Source: Pseudomonas sp. B6002
Lineage (GTDB): Bacteria; Pseudomonadota; Gammaproteobacteria; Pseudomonadales; Pseudomonadaceae
Assembly (NCBI RefSeq): GCF_013385985.1
Contig: NZ_JACAOY010000002.1
Location: forward strand, 186,001 to 250,000
Direction of reading: 5' to 3'
Length of the DNA stretch: 64,000 nucleotides
The notes beneath the pieces are model-generated. The model saw only the letters and a list, made by a program, of their open reading frames with translations. It did not search any database and was not told where the DNA came from. A program made the position numbers and the translations under genes. Shown piece after piece: positions 23,869-33,802 of this stretch. Each line of letters begins with the position of its first letter. Within the stretch, counting starts at the first letter, position 1.

Positions 23869-26800
23869 ATGTTCGATTCGTTGAAAGCGATCAGCCGCCG
23901 TATAACCAGTGCGTTACTGACTGTGGTGGGGGCCGTCTTTGGCGAATGGCATCCGCCGTTCTGGCTGCGCGCTATCGGCCGTGGCCTGGCGAACCTGGGC
24001 CACAAGGCCCGCGCCTATCCACGCCAAGCCGGTGCTGGTGTGCTGGGCCTGGCGTTATTGGCCGGCGCCGGTTTCTATGGCTGGCAGTGGTATTCCCACC
24101 TGCCGCAGCCCCACACCGTGGGCTACTCGCTGCACAAGCCGAACCTGACCGACTACACCCAGCAGCCACCGGTTGTGGATAACTTGCAGGTGCGCTTTGC
24201 CGAATCCGTGGCCCCGCTGGCCGCCATTGGCAAGCCGGTCACAGAAGGCATCACCCTCAAACCACCCGTGGCGGGCGCCTGGCGCTGGACCGATGACCGC
24301 ACCCTGCAGTTCGTGCCGGAAAAAGACTGGCCGGTAGACGCCCATTACACCCTGGACCTGGCCAAGAAAAAGCTGCTGGCCGACGGTGTGTTGCTCAGCC
24401 AGTACAGCAGCCAGTTTTCCACCCAACCGTTCCGCGCCACCCTGGCGCAAAACGAGCTGTACCAGGACCCGTCCAACCCGACGCTGAAACAACTGGTGGC
24501 GACCTTCCATTTTTCCCACCCGGTGGATGAAGACAACCTGCGGAAACGCGTGTCGGTGACCCTCGGCAAAGGCCTGGCCTACCGCGACGCCCAGTTGCCC
24601 AACCGCCCGGAAGTCACCTTCGACGACACCAAGCTCAACGCCTACGTCCGCTCCGCCGCCCTGGCGACGCCGCTGGAAAGCACGCCGGTCAGCGCCAAGC
24701 TCGATGAAGGCATCAAGGCCCGTGACGGCGGCAACGCCAGCACCGCGCCGCTGGTCTCGGAAGTCACCGTGCCCGGCCGCTATCGCCTGACCTTCACCGG
24801 CGCCGAAGTGAGTTTTGTCGACAACCAGCGCGGTGAGCCAGAGCCGGTGCTGATGTTCAGCAGCTCCAGCGCCGTCGCCGACGAGACCATCGCCGGTAAG
24901 GTCCAGGCCTGGCTGCTGCCGGAAAAAGCCCAGGACGATACGCGCCCCTATAACAGCAACGACATCGACGACGCCCTGCTCGCCCGCAGCACCAAGGTCA
25001 CCCTGACCCACGTGCCCAGCGTCGAACCGCTGAACACCCTGCACGCTTTCAAGTTCAAGGCCCCGGCCGGTCGCGCCATTTACGTGCGCGTGCCTGCCAA
25101 CCTGGAAGCCATTGGCGGCTACCTGGCGAAAAACCCTACGGCCTCGCTGATCAGCATGCCGGCGTACCCGCGCACCCTGCAGTTCCTGTCTGACGGCGCG
25201 TTGCTCAGCCTCAACGGCGAAAAACGGCTGGGCTTCATGGCCCGTGGCGTGCCCGGCGCCCACGTGGAAATCGCCCGCCTGCTGCCTAACCAGTTGCAAC
25301 ACCTGGTGGACCAGAGCAGCGGCAGCTTTGCCCGACCGAACTTTGGCAACGAATACTTCGACCGCATGGTTGAGCGTCAGTCGCTGGACATTCCCCTGTC
25401 GTCCAACGACCCGGCAAAAACCGTCTACGACAATGTGGACCTCAGCCACTACCTCACCGCCAACGGCGGGCGGCGCGGCATTTTCGTGCTCAAGCTCAGC
25501 CCGCAGGATGACCCGGCCACCCGCACCTTCGAGTACGACCGCAGCAGCACCAGCGACCTGCGCTTCATCGTGGTGACGGACCTCGGCATCATCGCCAAGC
25601 GCTCCAGTGACGGCAGCCATGATGTATATGTGCAATCCATCGGCAACGGTTCGCCGGTGTCTGACGCCCAAGTCGACATCATCGGCCGCAACGGCTTGCC
25701 GGTGAGCAGCGGCCGCACGGACGCCGAAGGCCACGCGCATTTCGCCAAGCTGGATGAACTGCGCCGTGAGAAAACGCCCCTGATGTATGTGGTCACACGT
25801 GGCAATGACCAGTCGTTCCTGCCGATTGCCCGCCAGTCCCAGCAGTTGGATTTGTCGCGCTTCGACGTAGGCGGTCTGGAAGAGGACGGTGCGATTGATC
25901 GCCTCAGCGCCTACCTGTTCACCGACCGTGGCCTGTACCGGCCGGGCGAGACCGCGCACCTGGGCATGATCGTGCGCAGCGGCAACTGGAAAGGCGCCCT
26001 GCAGGGCTTGCCCGTCGAGCTGCAAATCACCGACCCACGGGGCCTGGAAGTGATTCGCCAACCCCTGAAACTGTCGGCCAGCGGCTTTGAAACCTTTGAT
26101 TTCCCCAGCAGCGAAGTCGCCCCCGCCGGTGAGTACACCGCGACCTTGCAGTTGATTGGCGAGAAGCAGACCCGCACCGACCTGGGCAGTGTCAGCTTTA
26201 AGGTGCGGGATTTCGAGCCGGACCGCATGAAGGTCAGCCTGAGCCTGCACGACACGCCGGTGCTGGGTTGGATTCCACCGGACCAGGTGGTGGCCAAGGT
26301 CACGGCCATGCACCTGTTCGGCGCCCCGGCGTCCGGCCGCCGCGTCACCGCGAAAATGTCCCTGAGCCCAACGCTCGCGGCGTTCGACCGCTACCCGGAT
26401 TACCGTTTCCGCCTGAACAACGCCCTGGAAGACGCCAGCACCGAAGACCTGGCCGAAACCACCGTGGATGACAACGGCCAGGCCACGCTCGACCTCAACC
26501 TGCAACGCTTCGCCAACAGCACCTATCGCCTGCAGGTGATGACCCAGGTGTTCGAAGCCGAGGGCGGTCGTAACGTGGCGGCGCAAAACGCCTTGCTGGT
26601 GTCGTCCGCGCCTTACCTGGTCGGTGTGAAAAGCCAGGATTCGCTGTCGTACGTCGCCAAGGATGCGCCGCGCCAGGTGCAATGGCTGGCCGTCGCGCCA
26701 GACCTTACGCCGCTCGCGATAGACGGCCTGACCACTGAAGTGGTGGAACACCGTTACGTGTCGGTGCTGGTGAAGCAGTCCAACGGCACCTACAAATACG

Positions 26801-29679
26801 AGTCGCGCATCAAGAACATCAGCCAACCGGCTTCACCGCTGGTGATGACCAAAGACGGCGCCAAGCAGGCCCTGAACACCGGTACGCCGGGGGATTTCAC
26901 CCTGCAACTCAAGGATGCCAACGGCAACCTGCTTAACCAGATCGACTACAGCGTGGCCGGGCGCGGCAACACTTCGCGCTCCCTGGAGCGCAACGCCGAA
27001 CTGCAACTGCGCCTGGATAAACGCAGCTATGCCACCGGTGATGAGATCGCCATCAGCATCCGCGCGCCGTACACCGGCGCGGGCTTGATTACCATCGAGC
27101 GCGACAAGGTCTACACCCAGCAGTGGTTCAAGGCCGACAGCACCAACAGCGTGCAGCACATCCGTGTGCCAGCGGGGCTTGAGGGCAATGCCTACGTCAA
27201 CGTGCAGTTTGTGCGGGACATGGGTTCGGCCGAGGTATACATGAGCCCGCTGTCCTATGGCGTGGTGCCGTTCAGCATCAACCTGGATGCGCGGCGCATG
27301 GCGCTGAAGGTCGAAGGCCCGGCGAAGATCGAGCCGGGGCAGACCCTGGACATCAAGGTCACCGCCGACCGCCCGGGCCGTGCCGTGGTTTACGCGGTGG
27401 ACGAAGGCATCCTGCAAGTGGCGCGCTACCAGACGCCGGACCCGCTGGGCTTCTTCTTCCAGAAACGTGCGTTGGAGGTCGGCACCAGTCAGATCCTTGA
27501 CCTGATCCTGCCGGAATTCAGCCGCCTGCTCAGTGGGGCAGCGCCTGGTGGTGACACCGAAGGCACCTTGGCCAACCACCTCAACCCGTTCAAGCGTAAA
27601 CACCAGCCGCCTGTGGCGTGGTGGTCCGGCTTGGTGGACCTGCCGGCCGGTGAAACCGTGCTGCACTATCAGGTGCCGGACAGCTTCAACGGCAAGCTGC
27701 ACCTGTTTGCAGTGGCGGTGGATAACGACAGCGTCGGCGTCAGCGACGCCAACACGGAAGTGCGCGGGCCGATCGTGATCACGCCAAACGTCCCCGCTTT
27801 TGTAGCGCCGGGCGATGTGTTCAACGTGAGCGCCGGGGTGTTCAGCAACCTCGACGCCGCGGCGGATGTGAAGTTTGAACTGCAGACCAGCGACGGCTTG
27901 AACGTTCAGGGCGACAAGGGCAGCACGCTGTCGCTGCAACCGCGCAAGGAAGGCACGGCCGAGTTCAAGATCAAGGTCGGCGAAACCCTGGGTTCGGCGG
28001 ACCTGCGCTTTGTCGCCGTGCTGCCGGATGGCAAGCGAGTCCAGGTGGCGGAAACCACCTCGGTCCGCCCATTGAGCGAGCACCGCGTGGCCTTGAGCCT
28101 GGGCCGTTTCGACGGCGCCAACAAAGAACTCAAGCCCACCCGCGAACTGTTCAGCCAACTGCGCGATGTGCAAGTGGGCGTGGCTGCGTCGCCGCTGGTA
28201 TGGGCCAATGGCCTCAAGCATTACCTGGACGACTACGGCTATGCCTGCACCGAGCAATTGGTGTCCAAGGCCATGCCGGCGCTGATCTGGGGCGGCAACG
28301 CGCCGGAAGCCGAACAGGCGTTCACAGGCGCGGTGCGCATGTTGCGCCAGCGTCAGAACGGGGCCGGTGGTTTTGGTCTGTGGGCGGCCAACCCGGATGT
28401 AGCGCCTTACGCCAGCCTGTACGCCACTGACTTCCTGATCGAAGCCAAGGAACGTGGGCTGCCAGTGCCGGAGGACCTGCTGGTGCGGTCCAATGCGTAC
28501 CTGACCGACCTGGCCAACGGCCCGAGCGAAGGCTTGTCGGAATTGCGCAACCGCGCCTACGCCAGTTACCTGCTGAGCCGTCAGGGGATTCTGGTGAGCG
28601 GTGCGTTGAGTGATATCCGCGAGCGTTACGAGAGCTACTTCAAGGACACCTGGCAGAACGACCTGGGCGCTGCGTACCTGGCCGCCAGCTACAAGCTGCT
28701 CAAGCAGGATCGCCAGGCCGACACGCTGTTCCGCAAAATCCCGTGGCGTTCCCTTGTGGATAAGTGGGACAGCGACGGCCTGTACTACGACCCGCTGGTG
28801 CACGACGCAGAACACCTGCACCTGCTGGCACGGCACTTCCCGGAGATGATCGACGACGTGCCGACGGCGCTGCTGGATAAACTCGGCAAACGTCTCAACG
28901 AACAGCGTTACAACTCGCTGTCGGCCGCGCTGTTGCTGCGTGCCCTGGATAACTACGGCCAACGTGCGCAAAGCGACATGACCCTCAAGGCCACCGCGTG
29001 GCTGAGTGACAAACAACAGCAATTGCTGGAAATGGCTGGCCAGCCACCCCGCGCGGCCGTGCCGAGCGCCACGCAGAAACTGGTAATGGAAAAAACCGAC
29101 GGCCCGGCCGCGTTCTACATGCTCAGCGAAGCCGGCTTCGACAAGGGTGCCAAGCTCAAGTCGATCACCAACGGCCTGGAAATCATCCACGAATACCTCG
29201 ACCTCAAGGGCGACCCGGTGAGCAAAGTCGCCGTCGGCGATGAGTTCCTGGTGCGCCTGCGCCTGCGGGCTACCGACCGCGATCAAGTGCAACAGGTGGC
29301 CGTGGTCGACCTGCTGCCGGGCGGGGTCGAGCCTGTGTATAACCTGCCGCCGGAGCCGGAAGCCGCGAGCACCGAGGAAAGTGAAGGCGACGATGCCGAG
29401 TACGTGGAAACCAGCGAAGACAACCAAGAGGCCGATGCCTGGCAAGCACCGATCGGTGAAACCGAGCTGAGCAACTGGCAGCCGGACTACGTCGACGTGC
29501 GTGATGACCGAGTGGTGTTGTACGGCACCGCGCTGCGCGATGTAGGCACTTTCGTGTACCGCGTACGCGCCACCAACGCCGGGACCTTCAATACGCCACC
29601 GGCTTATGCCGAAGGCATGTACGAAACCACCCTGCAAGGGCGCGGCAAAGTAGGCCAGCTTGAAATTACCAAGCCTTAA
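23869..29679 (+). CDS. Bacterial alpha-2-macroglobulin (YfhM-like, thioester type)
   Basis: This 1936-residue envelope protein is thought to trap proteases. An N-terminal hydrophobic segment (about 62-80, GVLGLALLAGAGFYGW) anchors it; no lipobox Cys is seen, unlike E. coli YfhM. MG domains follow, including an MG2-type part with YLFTDRGLYRPGE (about 685). The thioester CTEQ is at residues 1460-1463 in the alpha-helical domain, with a receptor-like end. I chose ATG 23869 over 23860 because AGGGA is eight bases upstream. It overlaps pbpC by 20 bases; the pairing with PBP1C is conserved and suggests defence at sites of cell-wall repair. Confidence 0.93.
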   Translation: MFDSLKAISRRITSALLTVVGAVFGEWHPPFWLRAIGRGLANLGHKARAYPRQAGAGVLGLALLAGAGFYGWQWYSHLPQPHTVGYSLHKPNLTDYTQQPPVVDNLQVRFAESVAPLAAIGKPVTEGITLKPPVAGAWRWTDDRTLQFVPEKDWPVDAHYTLDLAKKKLLADGVLLSQYSSQFSTQPFRATLAQNELYQDPSNPTLKQLVATFHFSHPVDEDNLRKRVSVTLGKGLAYRDAQLPNRPEVTFDDTKLNAYVRSAALATPLESTPVSAKLDEGIKARDGGNASTAPLVSEVTVPGRYRLTFTGAEVSFVDNQRGEPEPVLMFSSSSAVADETIAGKVQAWLLPEKAQDDTRPYNSNDIDDALLARSTKVTLTHVPSVEPLNTLHAFKFKAPAGRAIYVRVPANLEAIGGYLAKNPTASLISMPAYPRTLQFLSDGALLSLNGEKRLGFMARGVPGAHVEIARLLPNQLQHLVDQSSGSFARPNFGNEYFDRMVERQSLDIPLSSNDPAKTVYDNVDLSHYLTANGGRRGIFVLKLSPQDDPATRTFEYDRSSTSDLRFIVVTDLGIIAKRSSDGSHDVYVQSIGNGSPVSDAQVDIIGRNGLPVSSGRTDAEGHAHFAKLDELRREKTPLMYVVTRGNDQSFLPIARQSQQLDLSRFDVGGLEEDGAIDRLSAYLFTDRGLYRPGETAHLGMIVRSGNWKGALQGLPVELQITDPRGLEVIRQPLKLSASGFETFDFPSSEVAPAGEYTATLQLIGEKQTRTDLGSVSFKVRDFEPDRMKVSLSLHDTPVLGWIPPDQVVAKVTAMHLFGAPASGRRVTAKMSLSPTLAAFDRYPDYRFRLNNALEDASTEDLAETTVDDNGQATLDLNLQRFANSTYRLQVMTQVFEAEGGRNVAAQNALLVSSAPYLVGVKSQDSLSYVAKDAPRQVQWLAVAPDLTPLAIDGLTTEVVEHRYVSVLVKQSNGTYKYESRIKNISQPASPLVMTKDGAKQALNTGTPGDFTLQLKDANGNLLNQIDYSVAGRGNTSRSLERNAELQLRLDKRSYATGDEIAISIRAPYTGAGLITIERDKVYTQQWFKADSTNSVQHIRVPAGLEGNAYVNVQFVRDMGSAEVYMSPLSYGVVPFSINLDARRMALKVEGPAKIEPGQTLDIKVTADRPGRAVVYAVDEGILQVARYQTPDPLGFFFQKRALEVGTSQILDLILPEFSRLLSGAAPGGDTEGTLANHLNPFKRKHQPPVAWWSGLVDLPAGETVLHYQVPDSFNGKLHLFAVAVDNDSVGVSDANTEVRGPIVITPNVPAFVAPGDVFNVSAGVFSNLDAAADVKFELQTSDGLNVQGDKGSTLSLQPRKEGTAEFKIKVGETLGSADLRFVAVLPDGKRVQVAETTSVRPLSEHRVALSLGRFDGANKELKPTRELFSQLRDVQVGVAASPLVWANGLKHYLDDYGYACTEQLVSKAMPALIWGGNAPEAEQAFTGAVRMLRQRQNGAGGFGLWAANPDVAPYASLYATDFLIEAKERGLPVPEDLLVRSNAYLTDLANGPSEGLSELRNRAYASYLLSRQGILVSGALSDIRERYESYFKDTWQNDLGAAYLAASYKLLKQDRQADTLFRKIPWRSLVDKWDSDGLYYDPLVHDAEHLHLLARHFPEMIDDVPTALLDKLGKRLNEQRYNSLSAALLLRALDNYGQRAQSDMTLKATAWLSDKQQQLLEMAGQPPRAAVPSATQKLVMEKTDGPAAFYMLSEAGFDKGAKLKSITNGLEIIHEYLDLKGDPVSKVAVGDEFLVRLRLRATDRDQVQQVAVVDLLPGGVEPVYNLPPEPEAASTEESEGDDAEYVETSEDNQEADAWQAPIGETELSNWQPDYVDVRDDRVVLYGTALRDVGTFVYRVRATNAGTFNTPPAYAEGMYETTLQGRGKVGQLEITKP

Positions 29680-31957
29680 ACGCCTGGCGCCGCTGTTTGT
29701 AGCGGCGGTGGTGCTGGCGGGGTTGCGGCTTTGGCCGCACGCCCCGCTGGAACAGGCCGTGACCTCATCACGGGTGGTGCTGGCCGACGACGGCTCACTG
29801 CTGCGCATGACACTGGCAGACGACGGGCAATACCGCTTGTGGCTCCCCCTGGAGCGGATGTCGCCTTCATTGGTCGAAGCCTTGTTGCTCAAGGAGGACC
29901 GTAATTTCTACTGGCACCCGGGGGTCAATCCTCCGGCATTGCTGCGGGCGGCCATGGCCACCTACAGCGGTGGCCAGCGCCAGGGCGGCTCGACCTTGAG
30001 CATGCAATTGGCACGACGCCTGTGGGACCTGAACACCCGCCAGGTACCGGGCAAGGTGCAGCAGATGGCCCTGGCGCTGTGGCTGGAGGCGCGCTACAGC
30101 AAGCACGACATCCTTGAGGCCTACCTGAACCTGGCGCCCATGGGCGGCAATATCGAAGGCGCCGAGGCGGCCAGCCGGATCTATTTTGGCAAGTCGGCGG
30201 CGCAGCTTTCGTTGTCTGAAGCGCTGGCGCTGGCGGTGATCCCCCAACAACCCGGGCGGCGTGCGCGCTTCGGGCCATCGCTGCAAAACGCCAGGCTGCG
30301 CTTGATGGCCGACTGGCGCGCCACTTATCCACAGGACCCACGCAACGACAGCTTGCTGGACTTGCCCCTGGAAGCGCGCAACCGCCAGCAGATCCCGTTC
30401 CTGGCGCCGCACCTGAGTGAACAGCTGCTGGCGTCCCAGCCGGGCAACGAGCTGAACAGCACGCTCAACTTGCCACTGCAGCAATTGCTGGAACGCCTGA
30501 TTACCGGCTTTATCGCCGAGCGGCGCAGCACCGGTGTAGAAAACGCCACGGCCATTCTCATCGACAGCCGCGACCAGAGCGTAAAGGCGCTGGTGGGCTC
30601 GGCGGATTACTTATCCACAGGCATTCACGGCCAGGTCAACGGTGTGCTGTCACGGCGCTCGCCCGGGTCGACGCTCAAACCGTTCCTGTACGGGCTGGCG
30701 CTGGATCAGGGGGTGATTCACCCCATGAGCATCCTCAAGGACCTGCCGAGTAACTTCGGCTACTTCCAGCCGGAAAATTTCGACGGCAGTTTTGTCGGGC
30801 CACTGACGGCGCGGGATGCGTTGATTCGTAGCCGCAATATCCCGGCCGTGTGGCTGGCCAGCCAGGTGAAGTCGCCGTCGCTGTACGGGTTGCTGCAACG
30901 CACCGGCATCAAGGGCCTGCGCGACGAAAGCCATTACGGCCTGGCCCTGGCGCTCGGCGGTGGCGAGATGACCCCGGAAGAGCTGGCCCGGCTGTACGTG
31001 ATGCTGGCCGGCGACGGGCATTTGCGGCCGTTGCGCTATCTGCAGGAACAGCCTCAATCCACCGGCCCGCAACTGCTCACGCCCCAAGCAGCATTCATGG
31101 TGCGCGACATGTTGCGCCGCAACCCACGCCCCGACGGGTTGCCGAGCCGTCATTGGCGCACCGCCTGGAAAACAGGCACCTCCTGGGGGTTTCACGATGC
31201 GTGGAGTGCCGGCCTGGTGGGCCCCTACGTGCTGGTGGTGTGGGTGGGCAACTTCGATGGCCGGCCGAACCCGGCGTTTATCGGGGCCAAGACCGCCGCG
31301 CCGTTGTTCTTCCGCATCGCCGACGCGTTGCCCCTGGCCTTGCCCAACGTGGTGATCAAACCCGACAAGCCGCCCGTGGGGCTGGTGCGCATCGACGTCT
31401 GCGCCGCGTCCGGCGAGCTGCCCAACCGCTGGTGCCCGCAAACCCGCAAGACCTGGTACATCCCCGGCGTGTCGCCGATTCGTGTGTCCAACCTGCATCG
31501 CCCGGTGCTGATCGACACCCGCACCGGCAAGGCCGCGTGCCCGCCCTTCGATGCCCAATACACCCGTGAAGAAGTATTCGAATTCTGGCCCAGCGACGTG
31601 CAACGCCTGTACCGCGCGGCCGGCCTGCCTCGGCGCACGCCACCCAACGTGATGAAAAACTGCCAGCCCACTCGCATCAGTGACACGAGCGAAGCACCGC
31701 AGATCCGCTCGCCACTGACCCAGGTGAGCTATCAGTTGCGCCTGTCTCAACCCCAGGAAAGCATCCCGCTGAACGCCAACGCCGCCAGCGATGCCGTGAC
31801 GCTGTACTGGTTCGCCGACCAGACCCTGATCGCCCAGGGCCCGCCGCAAGCCCTGTTGAACTGGCGGCCGGGCAAGTCGGGGGAGTATCGGTTGCGGGTC
31901 ACCGATGATCAGGGGCGCAGCACCAGCCGGGGGCTGAAAGTGGAGTTTGTGCCCTGA
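29660..31957 (+). CDS. pbpC: Penicillin-binding protein 1C
   Basis: This 765-residue bifunctional-type peptidoglycan synthase has a short N-terminal transmembrane helix. It has a glycosyltransferase-51 domain (KEDRNFYWHPGV, GGSTLSMQLAR) and a transpeptidase domain with SxxK at Ser337 (STLK), SRN near 391 and KTG near 504. A C-terminal PBP1C extension follows. The start appears to be TTG 29660 inside the macroglobulin gene, needed to keep the membrane anchor. PBP1C is usually dispensable and partners the macroglobulin. The stop abuts the convergent gene at 31958. Confidence 0.92.
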   Translation: MKLPSLKRLAPLFVAAVVLAGLRLWPHAPLEQAVTSSRVVLADDGSLLRMTLADDGQYRLWLPLERMSPSLVEALLLKEDRNFYWHPGVNPPALLRAAMATYSGGQRQGGSTLSMQLARRLWDLNTRQVPGKVQQMALALWLEARYSKHDILEAYLNLAPMGGNIEGAEAASRIYFGKSAAQLSLSEALALAVIPQQPGRRARFGPSLQNARLRLMADWRATYPQDPRNDSLLDLPLEARNRQQIPFLAPHLSEQLLASQPGNELNSTLNLPLQQLLERLITGFIAERRSTGVENATAILIDSRDQSVKALVGSADYLSTGIHGQVNGVLSRRSPGSTLKPFLYGLALDQGVIHPMSILKDLPSNFGYFQPENFDGSFVGPLTARDALIRSRNIPAVWLASQVKSPSLYGLLQRTGIKGLRDESHYGLALALGGGEMTPEELARLYVMLAGDGHLRPLRYLQEQPQSTGPQLLTPQAAFMVRDMLRRNPRPDGLPSRHWRTAWKTGTSWGFHDAWSAGLVGPYVLVVWVGNFDGRPNPAFIGAKTAAPLFFRIADALPLALPNVVIKPDKPPVGLVRIDVCAASGELPNRWCPQTRKTWYIPGVSPIRVSNLHRPVLIDTRTGKAACPPFDAQYTREEVFEFWPSDVQRLYRAAGLPRRTPPNVMKNCQPTRISDTSEAPQIRSPLTQVSYQLRLSQPQESIPLNANAASDAVTLYWFADQTLIAQGPPQALLNWRPGKSGEYRLRVTDDQGRSTSRGLKVEFVP

Positions 31958-33124
31958 TCAGGCGTCTTCGTCACTGAAACTGCCTTTGCTCACGCGTTTG
32001 GCAAAATGTTGATACGCCACGCCCATCTTGCGTTGCTCAAACAGCGAGAACGCCAGGGTGCCGAGCAAGATCAGCATCCAGATCAAAAATTGCTTCAATG
32101 CATCCACATGGGCGACAAACAACAGCAAGGCCACCACCCCGCCGATGACTGCTCCCAACCCTGCCCACGCGCCGAGTACACGTCCCACGGCCAGGCGTAT
32201 CCCTTTGGGCAGCAACAACCGGGTCCAGATCAGCACCATGAAAATCGTCAGCATGAAGCCGAACGCCGCCATGAACGGAATCGGAAAACCACCTTCGCGG
32301 TATAGCCAGGCGAGCAACTGATACACCGGACCCTGTCCGGCCATCTGTGGATAAGTGTCGGGCCCCGGTAAATGCAGTTGCGCAAAATGGGCCGGGGTCA
32401 TGGCCATCACGCCGACGCCGAGCAGCCCGACTATCGCGCCATAGAAGCCACCGGCACGCCATAACGGCGCCAGCACACGACGGTTTTCCACATCAGCGGT
32501 CAGCGCCACGCCAAACACGGCTTTCGGGTCCTTGCCCTGTGCGATTACCGTATGGCCATCGCGCTCACAGGCGTCGCCGATCAGCATCACGTCCAGGTCC
32601 TGTACCAGCAGAATTTCGCCCTGGCGTCGGGAACTGCCCAGCAACGCGTATTCGTCAGGCGATTTATTGCCAAACAGGTCAATGCCCTCGGCAATCACCG
32701 CCATCTCACCGCTGGCGTCCTTCAGGCGAAAGTCATTGCAGCGCGCCTCGCCAGACACTCGGCTCCAGCTCCAATCGCCATCTTTGTCTTGGGTGCCCTC
32801 TTCGACAATCCACACATAACCCACGCACGGCTTGCCATTGACCGGCGACAGCATCGTCTTGTCCGCAATGACCTTGCCGCGCACCTCCACCAGGCCCATG
32901 GCCAACGAGCGTATCTGGCTGGTGGCCAGGCGCTGTTCGGTTTTGTAGAAGTTTGGGCCAAAGCTGACCAGCAGGCCGATCAGGATGAGCATCGGGAAAA
33001 ACAGCGCGATCAGGATGTTCGGCGCGTACACCATCAAGGCGATAAAACCGGCGAGGAACATCAGGCCCAGCGCCGTTTTCCACTTCGGCTTTTTCACCAC
33101 AACGCCCGCCTGAGTGGTTTTCAT
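31958..33124 (-). CDS. Membrane protein with GIDE/MULAN-like domain, LemA partner
   Basis: This 388-residue protein has N-terminal hydrophobic segments (about 16-55) and several C-terminal ones (about 220-240, 270-300, 310-360). They flank a soluble domain with LSPVNGKPCVGYVWIVEE, CNDFRLKDASGE and DVMLIGDACERDG. This resembles the GIDE/MULAN intermembrane domain named E3 ubiquitin ligase in databases; the bacterial form has no RING finger, so no ligase activity should be assumed. It overlaps the LemA gene by four bases, a pairing I recall from other bacteria. The function is unknown. Confidence 0.78.
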   Translation of the reverse strand: MKTTQAGVVVKKPKWKTALGLMFLAGFIALMVYAPNILIALFFPMLILIGLLVSFGPNFYKTEQRLATSQIRSLAMGLVEVRGKVIADKTMLSPVNGKPCVGYVWIVEEGTQDKDGDWSWSRVSGEARCNDFRLKDASGEMAVIAEGIDLFGNKSPDEYALLGSSRRQGEILLVQDLDVMLIGDACERDGHTVIAQGKDPKAVFGVALTADVENRRVLAPLWRAGGFYGAIVGLLGVGVMAMTPAHFAQLHLPGPDTYPQMAGQGPVYQLLAWLYREGGFPIPFMAAFGFMLTIFMVLIWTRLLLPKGIRLAVGRVLGAWAGLGAVIGGVVALLLFVAHVDALKQFLIWMLILLGTLAFSLFEQRKMGVAYQHFAKRVSKGSFSDEDA

Positions 33125-33702
33125 ACCCCCGGCACCTCAAGCTTCACGCCTTCGTAACGGGTTTCTTCGGCACTGATGGCCAGCAGCGGGATGCGCTGAT
33201 AGCTGAGCATCCGCGCAAAGAACAGGTCGGGGAACACCGCAATGGCGATGTTGTAGAGGTTGACCGACTCATTGAAGAACTCGCGGCGGTCGGCAATGCG
33301 CTCCTCCACGGCCGAGATGGCTTGCTGCAACTCGACCATGTTGGGGCCGGAGATCAATGTCGGGTAACCCTCCGCCACCGCAATCACCGACTTGAGCGCC
33401 GCGTTCAACTGGTTGGACGCATCGACCTTGTCGTTGAGGCTGCTGGCATTCAGGTACTGCTGGCGCGCATCGCTGAGCCGGGTGAACAGCGCGTGCTCAT
33501 GATTCATGGCGGTCTGCACCACACGCATCAAGTCCGGGATCTGATCAGCCCGCTGCTTGAGCAGCACGTCGATGTTGGCAAACGCTTTATCCACATCGTT
33601 ACGCCGCATCACCAGGCCGTTGTAGACCCCCACCATCCAGCCCACCAGGCCGACGACAATGATCAGCACAACGATGCCGGCGATTAGCAGTTCGATATTC
33701 AT
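33121..33702 (-). CDS. lemA: LemA family membrane protein
   Basis: This 193-residue protein has one N-terminal transmembrane helix (about 2-27) and then the LemA helical domain (YNGLVMRRNDVDKAFANIDVLLKQRADQIPDL, NAALKSV, NESVNLYNIAIAVFPDLFFA). ATG 33702 is taken because the helix begins there and AGGGA lies upstream; the reading frame extends further but without family match. The name refers to the Listeria LemA antigen family and not to the GacS kinase once called LemA in Pseudomonas. It is coupled to the GIDE-like gene. A DnaA-box sequence lies just upstream at 33725-33733. Confidence 0.88.
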   Translation of the reverse strand: MNIELLIAGIVVLIIVVGLVGWMVGVYNGLVMRRNDVDKAFANIDVLLKQRADQIPDLMRVVQTAMNHEHALFTRLSDARQQYLNASSLNDKVDASNQLNAALKSVIAVAEGYPTLISGPNMVELQQAISAVEERIADRREFFNESVNLYNIAIAVFPDLFFARMLSYQRIPLLAISAEETRYEGVKLEVPGV

Positions 33703-33802
33703 GGTGAGCACGTCCCTGGGTGAGTTATCCACAGGGGGCATTCTAGGGTTAAAGCGGTGTAATACACTCGGACTTAGTGCACAGAAATGAGAAGAGCCGG
33801 GC

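Noticed and set aside
24055-29892. Two very long minus-strand open frames (about 923 and 1019 codons) opposite the macroglobulin gene
   Set aside because: They mirror a GC-rich coding strand, have no recognisable domain or sensible composition (runs of Gly, His, Val, Gln) and lack ribosome sites. The plus-strand gene has clear domains and the CTEQ motif.
33121-33702. LemA as the GacS (lemA) sensor kinase of Pseudomonas
   Set aside because: The protein is 193 residues with the Listeria LemA-antigen fold and no kinase domains.
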